Shown: positions 49,418-58,538, numbered from the stretch's first letter. The stretch: DNA of 64,000 nucleotides from Nonomuraea endophytica (GCF_014203235.1 NZ_JACHIN010000020.1:62001-126000), one strand, 5' to 3'. Program-made: numbers and translations. Notes: generated from the sequence alone by a model not told the origin.

Positions 49418-50092
49418 CTACCGGCCGGTGGCGAGCGCGCTGGTCTCCGCCGCGCGCTCGTCCGAAGGCCGGAGCTTTCCCCCGTAGAGCACGGCCAGGC
49501 AGAGCGCCCAGAGGCTCCAGGCGAGGTAGCCGACGAAGTTGGCCAGGTCGGCGCCGGCCAGACCGAGGGGGACCAGTACCCCGGCCGCGATCGCCGCCGC
49601 GGAGGCGACGCCCAGCACGGCGAACCAGCGCGGGACTCGGGGCAGGGCGGCCAGGACCAGCACGGTCCAGGCGGAGGTGAGCAGGTAGCCCAGGGTTTCG
49701 CCGATGCCGGTGCCCAGGTAGCCGTGCAGCGCGGTGAAGACGGTCTGCGCGCTCTGCGGATCGGGCGCGTGTGCCAGTGCGGGCACGGCGAACGGCCAGC
49801 GCAGCAGCCCCAGCATCTGGACGAGGCCGGCCAGCACCCCGACGTGGACGGACAGCGTGGCCGCGGGCCCGGGAGGCAGGCGGCGGCCGAGCAGGACGGC
49901 GGCCGGGACGAGCGCCGCCGCCGCCAGGGCGAGCACCAGGAACCAGGCGGAGATCGCGGCCTGGCCGGCGGTGAAGGCAGCCAGGATCGCGGCGGGCGGC
50001 TCGTCGAGCACGCCCGGGTAGTCGAAGGTGATGGCGAGCCCGACAAACGCCAGGTTGGCGGCGAGCACGCTGACGATCATGGTCCATCTCAT
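49418..50092 (-). CDS. DUF4386-like membrane protein
   Basis: A 224-residue protein with about six membrane helices and few polar loops; the start MRWTMIVSVLAANLAFVGLAI and the central LHGYLGTGIGETLGYLLTSAW fit the DUF4386 group of unknown function. I start it at ATG 50092, since the longer frame reaches into the operator. It is divergent from a TetR regulator gene and shares its operator, so it is almost surely that regulator's target. Confidence 0.82.
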   Translation of the reverse strand: MRWTMIVSVLAANLAFVGLAITFDYPGVLDEPPAAILAAFTAGQAAISAWFLVLALAAAALVPAAVLLGRRLPPGPAATLSVHVGVLAGLVQMLGLLRWPFAVPALAHAPDPQSAQTVFTALHGYLGTGIGETLGYLLTSAWTVLVLAALPRVPRWFAVLGVASAAAIAAGVLVPLGLAGADLANFVGYLAWSLWALCLAVLYGGKLRPSDERAAETSALATGR

Positions 50093-50104
50093 GAGAGCCC
50101 CTAA

Positions 50105-50140
50105 CTCTGAACGATGTTTAGCATTAAACACCGTTTAGAG
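50105..50140. promoter_or_regulatory. TetR operator in the divergent promoter
   Basis: CTCTGAACGATGTTTAG (50105-50121) and the complement of 50124-50140 (CTCTAAACGGTGTTTAA) agree at 14 of 17 bases, forming a 36-bp dyad. The AACGxTGTTTA core is typical of TetR-family sites. It overlaps the likely promoters of both genes. Confidence 0.85.
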
Positions 50141-50147
50141 TTGTCTT

Positions 50148-50756
50148 GTGAAGACCGGACCGCGACGATCTGTGAACCCCGAGGCCATGCTGGACGCTGC
50201 CCTGGACCTCCTCGACACGGGAGGCCTGACCATGCGGGCACTCGCCTCCCGGCTCGGCCTGACCCCCGGCGCCCTGTACACCTACTTCCCCGACCGCGCC
50301 GCGATCGTGAGCGCGCTGGCCGACCGGCTCCTCGGCCAGGCCGACCTCACCCTGCTGCAGAACGGCCCGGGCACCCCGGACGAGCGCATCATCGCCTTCT
50401 CCCTGAACCTGCGCGAGGTCCTGATGCGCCACCCCGCGGCGATGCCCGCGATCCTGGGCGCCGCCTTCACCGGGCCGGTGGCGTTGCGGGTCGGCGAGAG
50501 CCTGTACGAAGCCCTGCCGGACCCCCGCGCCGCTTACACCGTCATGGTGTACGTGCTGGGCGCGATCGCGCTGGAGGCGGCCGAGGCCGGAAGCACTCCC
50601 GAGCCGGAGGCCGAGCGCATCGCCGCCCGCCGGGCCGCGTTCACCGTCGACCCCGAGGCGTTCCCGCACACCCATGCCGCGGCCGACACCATCGCCGCCT
50701 ACATCTCGACCGAGCAGTTCCGCTGGGGCCTGGAGCGAGTCCTGTCGGCGCTCTAA
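50148..50756 (+). CDS. TetR family transcriptional regulator
   Basis: A 202-residue regulator: N-terminal helix-turn-helix AMLDAALDLLDTGGLTMRALASRLGLTPGALYTYFPDRAAIVSALAD and a C-terminal ligand domain of the TetR_C type. GTG 50148 starts 8 bp after the operator, implying a very short leader. It should repress itself and the divergent membrane protein through the dyad at 50105-50140; the inducer is unknown. Confidence 0.93.
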   Translation: MKTGPRRSVNPEAMLDAALDLLDTGGLTMRALASRLGLTPGALYTYFPDRAAIVSALADRLLGQADLTLLQNGPGTPDERIIAFSLNLREVLMRHPAAMPAILGAAFTGPVALRVGESLYEALPDPRAAYTVMVYVLGAIALEAAEAGSTPEPEAERIAARRAAFTVDPEAFPHTHAAADTIAAYISTEQFRWGLERVLSAL

Positions 50757-50787
50757 GACTGCTTGAGGACGACCCTCCGAAGGCAGG

Positions 50788-51801
50788 CTAGCCGGGCGTC
50801 TGCGCCAGCGCCGCCTCCACCCGCGCCTCCGCCCACGGCCACATCAGGTAGCCGCGCTTGACCGCCAGCACCTGCACGTTGGCCGTCCACGACTGGATGC
50901 CGGGAATGGAGGCGAGGGTCCGCGAGGTGAAGTGGTGGATGTCGGCCGTGGTCGGCATGATCACCTCGCACATCAGCGACGCCTGCCCCAGCGTCGCCGT
51001 GATGAGCCGGACCCCGCGCTCGGCGTTGAGCCGTTCGGCGACGCTGTCCAGCATGGCCGGCTCGACCGACAGCCAGAAGAGGATCTCCGCCTCGAAACCC
51101 AGCGCCGCCGCCGGGATGAAGGTCGCCACGGTCGCGCAGCCCCGTTCGAGCATCGCCTCCAGCCGCCGCCTGGCCGTGCTCTCGCTGATGCCGAGGCCGT
51201 CGGCGACGGACTGGAAGCTGGCCCGGCCGTCGACGCGGGTGGCCGCGAGGATGCCGCGGTCGACCTCGTCGAGGTGGCCGGGCTCGCACGACTGCGGTTT
51301 CGGCGGTACGGCCAGCGTCTTGTCGGCCTGGTCCAGCAGCTGCAGGCTCCAGTCGTAGGTCACCTTGTAGGTGTGCAGGACCAGGTCGGCGCTGCTGTTG
51401 AGGGTGCCGGGGATGTGGTGGACGTAGTCGACGAGCATGGAGTACAGGTCGCGGGCCTTGGGCGCGACGAGCTCGAAGACGATGTCGTGGGCGCCGGTGA
51501 CGATGGCGACGAACCGGATGTCGGGGTTGCGCGCCAGCAGACCCGCCACCTGGAGCTGGCTGCCGGGGGCACAGCTGACGCGCACCATGAAGACGTGCAC
51601 CGGGCCCTCGTGCTCCAGGTTCGGCAGCACCGCCACGCGTACGGCCCCGGAGGCGAACAACTGCTGGGCACGCCGGGCCACCGTGGTGGTCGAGGTGCCG
51701 ATCACCTGCGCGATGTCGGTCCAGCTGGCTCTGCCGTTCACGTGCAGTGCCGCGAGGATCCTGCGGTCGAGCTCGTCGAGATCATTCATCGGAGGCATCA
51801 T
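50788..51801 (-). CDS. Lrp/AsnC family regulator with duplicated DNA-binding and ligand domains
   Basis: A 337-residue double-length AsnC protein: first helix-turn-helix at LDELDRRILAALHVNGRASWTDIAQVIGTSTTTVARR, a RAM-like ligand domain (FMVRVSCAPGSQLQVAG), then a second helix-turn-helix at LDEVDRGILAATRVDGRASFQSVADGLGISESTARRR and a second ligand domain. Double-AsnC regulators are common in actinomycetes. ATG 51789 (MNDLDELD) is an equally good start. It is placed at the 3' end of the peptide-use operon (43 bp after the hydrolase) and probably senses an amino acid released by that pathway. Confidence 0.9.
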   Translation of the reverse strand: MMPPMNDLDELDRRILAALHVNGRASWTDIAQVIGTSTTTVARRAQQLFASGAVRVAVLPNLEHEGPVHVFMVRVSCAPGSQLQVAGLLARNPDIRFVAIVTGAHDIVFELVAPKARDLYSMLVDYVHHIPGTLNSSADLVLHTYKVTYDWSLQLLDQADKTLAVPPKPQSCEPGHLDEVDRGILAATRVDGRASFQSVADGLGISESTARRRLEAMLERGCATVATFIPAAALGFEAEILFWLSVEPAMLDSVAERLNAERGVRLITATLGQASLMCEVIMPTTADIHHFTSRTLASIPGIQSWTANVQVLAVKRGYLMWPWAEARVEAALAQTPG

Positions 51802-51844
51802 CGCGCGTTCACCGCCCCGCGGACACCTTCTCGCTGAGACGAGT

Positions 51845-52684
51845 TCACCGGGCGCCGAGCGCCTTGTCCAGGAACGCGCGGACGGTCGCCTCCCACAGCT
51901 CGGCCTCCTCGACCTGGGGCGAGTGCCCGGAGTGCTCGAAGACGCGCAGCTCGGCGCCGGGTATCAGCGCGGCGATGGCCTCGCTGCACGAGACGGGGGT
52001 GATCCAGTCGTGGCGGCCCACGGTGACGAGGGCGGGCGCGGTGATGCCCGGCAGCAGGTGCTTGATGTCGTAGTTCGGCTGGTTGTGGGCGAAGGCGTAG
52101 TTGTGCGTGCGGTAGTGGTACGGCGTGGCCTCGGCCCGCGCGCGCACGGCCGCCGGGTCGTAGTCGTGGTCGTACAGCGGCAGGATCTCCAGCCAGCACT
52201 CGCGCAGGTCGGCGTCGTCGCGCACGGTGCCCGTCATGATCCGGTCGAGCTTTGCCCGGTCGATGCTGACCCGCGCGGAGGCGGCGGCGTTGCGGGTGGC
52301 GAGCTCCTGGTTGGCGTTGTCGGCCGAGGTGTCGCGCAGCACCATGGCGCTGACGCGCGAGGGGTGCCTGGCCGCGTACTCCATCGCGATGAACCCGCCG
52401 TAGGAGCCGCCCGCGATCACGATCTGCTCCGCGCCCGCCCACTCGCGCAGCGCCTCGACGTCGGCGACCCACTGTTCATGTGTGTACGGCCCGGCCTCGC
52501 CGCTGGCCCCCGAGCCGCGGGCGTCGAAGACCACGACCCGGTAGGCGTCGGCCAGCCGGCCGAAGCTGGAGCGCGGCTCGGCCAGCGAGCCGAGTCCGGG
52601 CGCGCCGTGGTGCGCGATGATCGTGTGCTCCCCTTCCCCGAGCACCTCGACGTTGAGCGGGTTGCCGTTGATCTCGACGAACAC
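51845..52684 (-). CDS. Alpha/beta hydrolase, proline iminopeptidase-like
   Basis: A 279-residue alpha/beta hydrolase: oxyanion loop HHGAPGLGS, nucleophile elbow GGSYGG (Ser near residue 94), acid in VGRHDWITP and histidine in EHSGHSPQ. HGAPG and the cap region (ATPYHYRTHNYAFAHNQPNYD) resemble proline iminopeptidases (S33), which remove N-terminal proline from short peptides. In an operon with a prolidase-like protein and a dipeptide importer, that activity would fit; an esterase or amidase is the alternative. Confidence 0.87.
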   Translation of the reverse strand: MFVEINGNPLNVEVLGEGEHTIIAHHGAPGLGSLAEPRSSFGRLADAYRVVVFDARGSGASGEAGPYTHEQWVADVEALREWAGAEQIVIAGGSYGGFIAMEYAARHPSRVSAMVLRDTSADNANQELATRNAAASARVSIDRAKLDRIMTGTVRDDADLRECWLEILPLYDHDYDPAAVRARAEATPYHYRTHNYAFAHNQPNYDIKHLLPGITAPALVTVGRHDWITPVSCSEAIAALIPGAELRVFEHSGHSPQVEEAELWEATVRAFLDKALGAR

Positions 52685-52693
52685 GTGACTCCT

Positions 52694-53863
52694 TCAGATG
52701 ACGACGTCGGACAGCTCGCGCGGGTACGAGGTGAGGCGGCGCGGCACGCCCTCGGTGACCAGCACGGTGTCCGAGATGCGGTACCCGGCGTGCCCCGGCA
52801 CGTAGACCCCGGGCTCGCTGGACAGGATCATGCCGGGGGCCAGTACGGTCGGGTCGCCGTCCTCCAGCCAGGGCGGCTCGTGGAAGCCGAGGCCGATGCC
52901 GTGGCCCTGGCGGTGCCTGAGGTACTCGCCCAGCCCGGCGTCCCTGATCACCGACAGGCAGCGGTCGTTGGCCTCCGCGCAGGTGCCGCCCGCGAGCAGC
53001 GCCCGGGTGCCGACCTCCTGGGCCTCGCGGACGGTCTCGTAGTAGAGGATCTGCTCGGCGGTGGGCTCGCCGATCACGAAGGTGCGCTCGCTCTCGACGA
53101 ACCGGCCGCCGACGGCGCAGCCGAGCGAGAGCATGAAGGTCTCGCCGCGGCGCAGCCGCTCGCCGCCGGGCAGACGGTGGGGCTGGGCGGAGTTGGGGCC
53201 GCCGTAGACGAGGCCGCCGGTGAGCATGGGCACGACGACGACGTCGGTGTGCTCGGCGTACATGAGGCGGGAGCCGTACCCGATGACGTGGGTTGCCAGT
53301 TCGGTCTCCGCGGGCAGCTCTCCGCCGGCGGCCAGGGCCTCGCGCACCAGCTCCACGCCTGCCGCGATCATCGCGTCGGCGATCCTGGCGGCCTCCTCGT
53401 GCAGCACGACCTCCTCGGGCAGCTTGCGCTGCCGTACGGGACCGAGCACGTCGGCGGACCGCCAGCGGGTGCCGGGGAAGGCCCGCGCGAGCGCGTCGGC
53501 GCGGCCGACGCTCGTGGAGGGCGCGTACGCGGCCGCGCCGGGCGCGGGCACCTGAGCGGCCAGCACCTCGAACGGCGAGCGCACGCCGGGAAACTCCGGG
53601 TAGACCGCGATCTCGGCGTGCGCTCCCTGGTCGGCCGCGTACTCCCGCTCCAGGTCGGGCACCAGCAGCACCGCGGGGCCGTCGAGCGGCAGCCAGCAGG
53701 CGACGGGCCGTTCGTTCGGGAAGTGCGTGAACCCCGTCAGGTAGGCGACGTCGAGCGGGTCGTCGAGCAGCAGGGCGTCCAGGCCCAGGTCGTACATGGC
53801 GGTCCTGACCCGCTCGCGCGCCGTGTCGTAGAAGGAGACGGGCAGGCGCTGGGAGAAGCTCAT
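52694..53863 (-). CDS. M24 family (prolidase/creatinase-like) protein with altered metal site
   Basis: A 389-residue pita-bread protein: N-terminal creatinase domain (ALLLDDPLDVAYLTGFTHFPNERP) and C-terminal M24 domain. Of the five metal ligands of prolidases, His (QGHGIGLGFHE) and one Glu (SSEPGVY) are kept. The two aspartates appear as Ser (FMLSLGC) and Glu (FVESERTF), and the last Glu as Ser (GYRISDTV). Such loss is known in creatinase, which works without metal. So it may hydrolyse an amidine or amide rather than an Xaa-Pro bond. It overlaps the permease gene upstream by 4 bp. Confidence 0.88.
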   Translation of the reverse strand: MSFSQRLPVSFYDTARERVRTAMYDLGLDALLLDDPLDVAYLTGFTHFPNERPVACWLPLDGPAVLLVPDLEREYAADQGAHAEIAVYPEFPGVRSPFEVLAAQVPAPGAAAYAPSTSVGRADALARAFPGTRWRSADVLGPVRQRKLPEEVVLHEEAARIADAMIAAGVELVREALAAGGELPAETELATHVIGYGSRLMYAEHTDVVVVPMLTGGLVYGGPNSAQPHRLPGGERLRRGETFMLSLGCAVGGRFVESERTFVIGEPTAEQILYYETVREAQEVGTRALLAGGTCAEANDRCLSVIRDAGLGEYLRHRQGHGIGLGFHEPPWLEDGDPTVLAPGMILSSEPGVYVPGHAGYRISDTVLVTEGVPRRLTSYPRELSDVVI

Positions 53864-54714
53864 GAGGCGCTCCGGTGGTTGCGCGCGTCGTTGTAGGCCA
53901 CCGACAGCAGCGTGGTGGACAGGACGAGCAGAAGGATGGCGAGAGAGGGGAAGAGCGTGGTCCACCACGCGGAGGCCAGCGCGCCCGACTGCTGCGCCTT
54001 GTGCAGGATGGTCCCCCAGGACCAGCTGTTCGGGTCGCCCAGGCCGAGGAAGGAGAGCCCGGCCTCGGCGAGCACCGCCCGCGAGGTGGTCAGCACCACG
54101 GAGACGCCGACCACGGGGACGACCCCGGGCACCAGGTGCTTGCGCACGATCCAGAACGCCGACCCGCCGATCACCTTGGCCGCCGAGACGAACGGCATGG
54201 GCACGATCGCCATCGCCGACGAGCGCACCACGCGGGCCACCTCCGGCCAGCTGAACAGCGCGATCACCACGACCAGCGTACGCACGCTGGGCCCGGCCAG
54301 CGCCGCCACCAGGATCATCAGCGGCAGCACGGGCAGCGACAGCGACAGGTCGACCAGCACGCCGAGCGGGGTGTCGAGGCGGCGGAAGTAGGCGGCGCAG
54401 ATGCCGACCACCAGGCCGATCACGATGGCCAGCACGGAGGCGCTGAGGCCGACCGCCATGCTCACCCTGGTGCCCCAGATGACCTGGGCGAAGACGTCCT
54501 GGCCGATGTCGTCGGTGCCGAACCAGTGCTCGGCGGAGGGCGGCTGGAAGGTGTCCTCGCCGTACCCCTCGGGGAAGGGCGCGATGAGCGGCGCGCACAG
54601 CGCGATGACCGCCAGCGCGAGCAGGATCGCGGCGCTGGCCAGGCCGAGCGGGTTGCGCCGGAACGCGGTCCAGGTCCGCTGGCGGGGAGTGAGGTCGGTG
54701 ACGACGGCCGTCAT
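53860..54714 (-). CDS. Peptide ABC transporter permease, DppC type
   Basis: A 284-residue permease: OppC N-terminal segment (TAFRRNPLGLASAAILLALAVIALCAPLIAPF, and HWFGTDDIGQDVFAQVIWGTRVS), about six membrane helices, and the EAA-loop region SAKVIGGSAFWIVRKHLVPG that contacts the ATPase. Start at ATG 54714, overlapping the DppB stop by 4 bp. With DppB it forms the channel of the importer. Confidence 0.94.
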   Translation of the reverse strand: MTAVVTDLTPRQRTWTAFRRNPLGLASAAILLALAVIALCAPLIAPFPEGYGEDTFQPPSAEHWFGTDDIGQDVFAQVIWGTRVSMAVGLSASVLAIVIGLVVGICAAYFRRLDTPLGVLVDLSLSLPVLPLMILVAALAGPSVRTLVVVIALFSWPEVARVVRSSAMAIVPMPFVSAAKVIGGSAFWIVRKHLVPGVVPVVGVSVVLTTSRAVLAEAGLSFLGLGDPNSWSWGTILHKAQQSGALASAWWTTLFPSLAILLLVLSTTLLSVAYNDARNHRSAS

Positions 54715-55664
54715 GAGGTGCGCACCCGGGGGTCGAGGATTCCGTAGGCCACGTCGGTCAGCAGGTTCGCGGCCACCACGGCCGCCGCCAGCAGCACGAA
54801 CGCGCCCTGGAGCACGGGGAAGTCGAGCTGGCCGACCGCCTCGTAGATGGCCCGGCCGATGCCGGGGTAGGCGTAGATCGTCTCGGTCAGCACGGCGCCG
54901 CCGACGAGCGTGCCGAGCTGGAGTCCGGCGATGGTGGTGGTCGGCAGCAGCGCGTTGCGCAGGGCGTGCTTCCACACCACCGCGCGCGGCTTGACGCCCT
55001 TGGCCTTGGCCAGCGCGACGTAGTCCTCGCCGAGCGCCTCGATGAGCGTTGAGCGCATGGTGAGCACGTAGCCGCCGAGCTGGATCAGGACCAGCGACAG
55101 GCAGGGCAGTACCAGATGGTGCAGCATGCTGAGCCAGGCGGCCGGGCCGGTGGCGTCGAGGTCGACGGCGCCGCCGATCGGGAACCAGCCGAGCGTGACG
55201 CCCATGACGTACATGAGGAAGATGCCGACGCTCGGCACGAACAACGACTGGGCGGTGACGCCGGTCAGCTGGATCACCCGGTCCACCCAGCCCTTGGCCC
55301 GGGTGGCGGCCAGCACGCCCAGCGGGATGCCGAGCACGATCGTGACCAGCATCGCCGAGCCGGTGAGGATCAGCGTCCACGGCAGCCGGTCCATGAGCAC
55401 GGTGGTGACCGGGATCGACTGCCTGAAGGACATCCCGAGGTTGCCCTGGACGAGCTGGGCCAGATAGTTCAGATATTGCACGCCGAGCGGCTGGTCCAGG
55501 CCGAAGTCGGCCAGCAGCTTGGCGCGCAGTTCCTCGGTCATGTTCGGGTCGGCCACGGCCAGCACGGGATCGCCGGGCAGCAGGCGCACCAGGAAGAAGG
55601 TCACGGTGACCGCGAACCACAGGGTGAGCAGGCCGCGCAGCAGCCGGGTGACGACGAACCGCAT
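54711..55664 (-). CDS. Peptide ABC transporter permease, DppB type
   Basis: A 317-residue permease with six membrane helices, starting FVVTRLLRGLLTLWFAVTVTFFLVRLLPGDPV, the standard DppB opening. The ATPase-contact loop is YVALAKAKGVKPRAVVWKHALRNALLP. I chose ATG 55664; a longer frame upstream lies inside the binding-protein gene. Five bases separate it from that gene. Confidence 0.94.
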   Translation of the reverse strand: MRFVVTRLLRGLLTLWFAVTVTFFLVRLLPGDPVLAVADPNMTEELRAKLLADFGLDQPLGVQYLNYLAQLVQGNLGMSFRQSIPVTTVLMDRLPWTLILTGSAMLVTIVLGIPLGVLAATRAKGWVDRVIQLTGVTAQSLFVPSVGIFLMYVMGVTLGWFPIGGAVDLDATGPAAWLSMLHHLVLPCLSLVLIQLGGYVLTMRSTLIEALGEDYVALAKAKGVKPRAVVWKHALRNALLPTTTIAGLQLGTLVGGAVLTETIYAYPGIGRAIYEAVGQLDFPVLQGAFVLLAAAVVAANLLTDVAYGILDPRVRTS

Positions 55665-55669
55665 CGGGA

Positions 55670-57247
55670 TCAGCTCGCCGGCTTCACTGCGGCCAGCGAG
55701 AGCGGGTTGACGATGGACAGCAGCTCGCTGGGCATCGGCTTGAACCCGGTCCACTTGATGGAGTGGGCGATGTTGAAGGTCTCCACGTACAGGACGTTGT
55801 CGTAGACCTGGTCATGGATGATCTTCGCGGCCTCCTGGATGGGCGCCTTGGCCTCCTCGCGGGTCAGCGCGCGCTGGCCCTCGTCGATCAGCTTGTCCAG
55901 CTTGGGGTCGCTGACCTGGGCGTAGTTGATGAACCCGCCGGTCTTGAAGGCCAGGCCGAGGTTGGCGGGAGGGTTGTCCATGATCGCCCAGGAGCCGGCG
56001 TAGATGTCGAAGTCGCGCTTGAGGGTCTTGTCCAGGTAGGTGTTGCGCTCCAGGCCCTGCAGCTTGATCTCGATCCCGGCCTGCTTGGCCGCGTCCCTGA
56101 CCATGGGCGCCCAGCGGGCGATGTTCGGGTCGGCCTGGTCGTAGATCATGCTCAGGCTCAGGTTCGTGACCCCGGCCTCCTGCAGGAGCTGCTTGGACTT
56201 GGCCGGGTCGAAGGCGTACTCCGACACGCTCGGGTCGGCGTAGTCGGGCTGGGAGGGGGTGAGCACGCTGGAGTTGGCCGACTTGGCGTAGCCCTTGAGC
56301 GCGATGTTCCTGATCGCCTCGTAGTCCACCGCGTGGGCCAGCGCCTGACGGACGCGTACGTCGTCCATGGGCTTGCGCTTGGTGTTGTACTGCAGGTGCG
56401 CCCAGCCCAGCGAGGGCACCTGCACCAGCTTGAGCTTCGGGTCGTTCTTCAGGTCGGCGGCCGTCGAGGGCGGCAGCACGTTGCCGATCAGGTCGATCTC
56501 GCCGTTGCGCAACGCCAGCACCTCGGTGTTGACGTCGGGGAAGACCCGGAAGACGATCTCCTTCACGGTCGGCTGGCCGGGCCCGAAGGGCTCCACGCGC
56601 TCCATGATGTAGCGCTGCCCGCGCTCGACCTTGGTCAGCTTGTACGGCCCCGCGCTCACCCAGTTGGCGTCGTTGGCGAACTTCTGCACACTGGGCGCCT
56701 TCTCGAAGACGTGCTTGGGCACGATCGGCAGCCAGAAGCCGACGTTGTCCAGGAAGGTGCCGTCCGGCCGGCTGAGCGTGAACTTGACCTCGGTCGGGGA
56801 GACCGCCTCCGCCTTCTCCATGGCGGTGATGAGCCCGGCGACCACGCCGAACTTCTCCTTCTGCACGGCCGTCACGGCGAACACCACGTCGTCGGCGGTG
56901 ACCGGCTTGCCGTCCGACCACTTCATGTCGTCGCGGAGCTTGACCGTGGCGGTCTTGCCGTCCTTGGAGTAGGACCACTCGGTGGCCAGGTACGGGATGC
57001 GCTTGCCCGCCTCGTCCATCTGCGTCAGGTGCGGGTACATCAGGTTCGTCACCCACGAGTCGGTACGGCTGTTGCCGACCAGCGGGTTGTAGTTGACCAC
57101 GTCGGCGGTGGTGCCGATGGTCAGGCGGTCACCCGTCGCCGGCGCCTGGGATCCGCCCTGGCCGGTGGAGCCGGGCACGCTGGGGGTGCTGCACGCGGTG
57201 AGCAGGGCGATCGCGGCCGCGGCCGCCAGGAGGAATCCACGTCGCAT
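55670..57247 (-). CDS. Peptide ABC transporter substrate-binding lipoprotein (family 5)
   Basis: A 525-residue exported lipoprotein: signal sequence with lipobox LTAC (Cys19), Ser/Gly linker, then a SBP_bac_5 fold (LTIGTTADVVNYNPLVGNS, AKTATVKLRDDMKWSDGKPVTADDVVFAV, LAHAVDYEAIRNIALKGYAKSANS). It captures the peptide outside the membrane for DppBC. Its start overlaps the dipeptidase stop by one base (TGATG). Confidence 0.93.
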   Translation of the reverse strand: MRRGFLLAAAAAIALLTACSTPSVPGSTGQGGSQAPATGDRLTIGTTADVVNYNPLVGNSRTDSWVTNLMYPHLTQMDEAGKRIPYLATEWSYSKDGKTATVKLRDDMKWSDGKPVTADDVVFAVTAVQKEKFGVVAGLITAMEKAEAVSPTEVKFTLSRPDGTFLDNVGFWLPIVPKHVFEKAPSVQKFANDANWVSAGPYKLTKVERGQRYIMERVEPFGPGQPTVKEIVFRVFPDVNTEVLALRNGEIDLIGNVLPPSTAADLKNDPKLKLVQVPSLGWAHLQYNTKRKPMDDVRVRQALAHAVDYEAIRNIALKGYAKSANSSVLTPSQPDYADPSVSEYAFDPAKSKQLLQEAGVTNLSLSMIYDQADPNIARWAPMVRDAAKQAGIEIKLQGLERNTYLDKTLKRDFDIYAGSWAIMDNPPANLGLAFKTGGFINYAQVSDPKLDKLIDEGQRALTREEAKAPIQEAAKIIHDQVYDNVLYVETFNIAHSIKWTGFKPMPSELLSIVNPLSLAAVKPAS

Positions 57248-58500
57248 CAGATCCAGACCTCCTCGAGGACGCGCATGACGTTGCCGCCGACCACCTTGGT
57301 GATCTCCTCGTCGGAGTACCCGTGGGTGACCAGCCAGCCGATGATGTTCCAGAAGCACTCGGTCGGGTTCTCCAGGCCGTCGACGTACTCGACCTTGGGG
57401 TAGGACGTGCCCGCGTGCGCCTCGTTGATCGACAGGTGCTGGGCGAACGCGTCGTGCAGCCCGACGTGGTCGCCGAAGAGCGTGTCGGGGCCGAAGGCCA
57501 CGTGGTCGATGCCGACCAGGTCCACGCAGTAGGTGAAGTGGTCCATGACCGACTCCAGCGAGTGCCTGGGGTGGTCGGGGGAGAGCGTGGTGTGGGGGGC
57601 CGCCTCCAGGCCGATGACGCCGCCGCGCTCGGCCGTCGCCTTGATGACCGAGTCCGGCTTCATCCGGTTGGTCGGCCAGACGGAGCGGGCGCCGGCGTGG
57701 GTGATGAGGATCGGCTTGGTGGAGTGGCGGATGGTGTCGAGCGAGGTCTGGTCGCCGGAGTGGGAGACGTCGATGGCGATGCCGAGCTTGTTCATGCGCC
57801 GCACGGCCCGCTCGCCGAAGGTGGTCAGGCCGCCGTCACCGCGTTCCTTCAGGCCGCTGCCCAGCGTGTTGGCCTCGCTGTAGGCGATGCCCATCTGCCG
57901 TACGCCGAAGCCGTACAGCATGTCGATCCGGTCCACCTCGTTCTCGATCATGGTCGCCGCCTCCAGGGCGAGCACCAGGCCCATCCGGCCGCTCTCGTGC
58001 GCCTCGCGCACGTGGGCCAGGCGCTCGACCTTGAGGAGATAGTCCTGGTGGGCGATGTCGGACAGGCGCATGCCGATGTCCGCCACCACGTCGGTCCACT
58101 TCCAGCCGGCCTGGCTGGTGATGCAGCAGGTGCCGTCCATGAGGTTGTCGAACACGACCGTAATGCCGGAGTGGGCCAGACCCTTGTATCCGGTGTGGTG
58201 GCGCGCCGTCCGGTTGTAGTCGACGGTCTGGCCGATGTCCTCGGGGAAGACCGAGGGGTGGTCGTGCAGGGAGACGACGAGGCTGTCGGTCAGCAGGCGG
58301 CGTACGCGTGTCTCCTGTTCCGCGCTCAGCTCCAAGCCCTGGTAGGCCGGGACGCGGCCGAGTTCGGGTGCGAGGTCGAAGACCCGGTAGTCGGGGCCTG
58401 CCTCCAGGTATTCGTACGAACGGTAGCCGGTGTACCCCTTTGCCGCTTCTAGCACCCTTTGTCTCCTCTCGGTATTTTTCTTGGAGCTTGCCAGAATCAT
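57247..58500 (-). CDS. M19 membrane dipeptidase family zinc peptidase
   Basis: A 417-residue renal-dipeptidase-type enzyme with the binuclear zinc ligands visible: HxD-type site in VVSLHDHPSV, bridging glutamate in LVLALEAATM, histidines in IDVSHSGDQ and LITHAGARS, and the substrate aspartate in AFGPDTLFGD. No signal or lipid anchor, so it is cytoplasmic. M19 enzymes cleave dipeptides, including those with a C-terminal D-residue. It leads the operon and its start codon overlaps a palindromic operator arm (58500-58507). Confidence 0.93.
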   Translation of the reverse strand: MILASSKKNTERRQRVLEAAKGYTGYRSYEYLEAGPDYRVFDLAPELGRVPAYQGLELSAEQETRVRRLLTDSLVVSLHDHPSVFPEDIGQTVDYNRTARHHTGYKGLAHSGITVVFDNLMDGTCCITSQAGWKWTDVVADIGMRLSDIAHQDYLLKVERLAHVREAHESGRMGLVLALEAATMIENEVDRIDMLYGFGVRQMGIAYSEANTLGSGLKERGDGGLTTFGERAVRRMNKLGIAIDVSHSGDQTSLDTIRHSTKPILITHAGARSVWPTNRMKPDSVIKATAERGGVIGLEAAPHTTLSPDHPRHSLESVMDHFTYCVDLVGIDHVAFGPDTLFGDHVGLHDAFAQHLSINEAHAGTSYPKVEYVDGLENPTECFWNIIGWLVTHGYSDEEITKVVGGNVMRVLEEVWI

Positions 58501-58538
58501 TCATGCAGGTCAATACTGAAGGTGTTTTCGTGCATGAA
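58500..58538. promoter_or_regulatory. AsnC/Lrp-like operator between the divergent peptide-transport units
   Basis: TTCATGCA (58500-58507) and its exact inverse TGCATGAA (58531-58538) begin 31 bp apart, about three helical turns. They lie in the gap between the M19 operon and dppD. Arrayed, face-matched half-sites suit an octameric Lrp/AsnC protein such as the one encoded at 50788. Confidence 0.6.

Noticed and set aside
55763..57403. Long plus-strand frame antisense to the peptide-binding protein gene
   Set aside because: The lipoprotein and family-5 binding-protein motifs on the minus strand explain the region.
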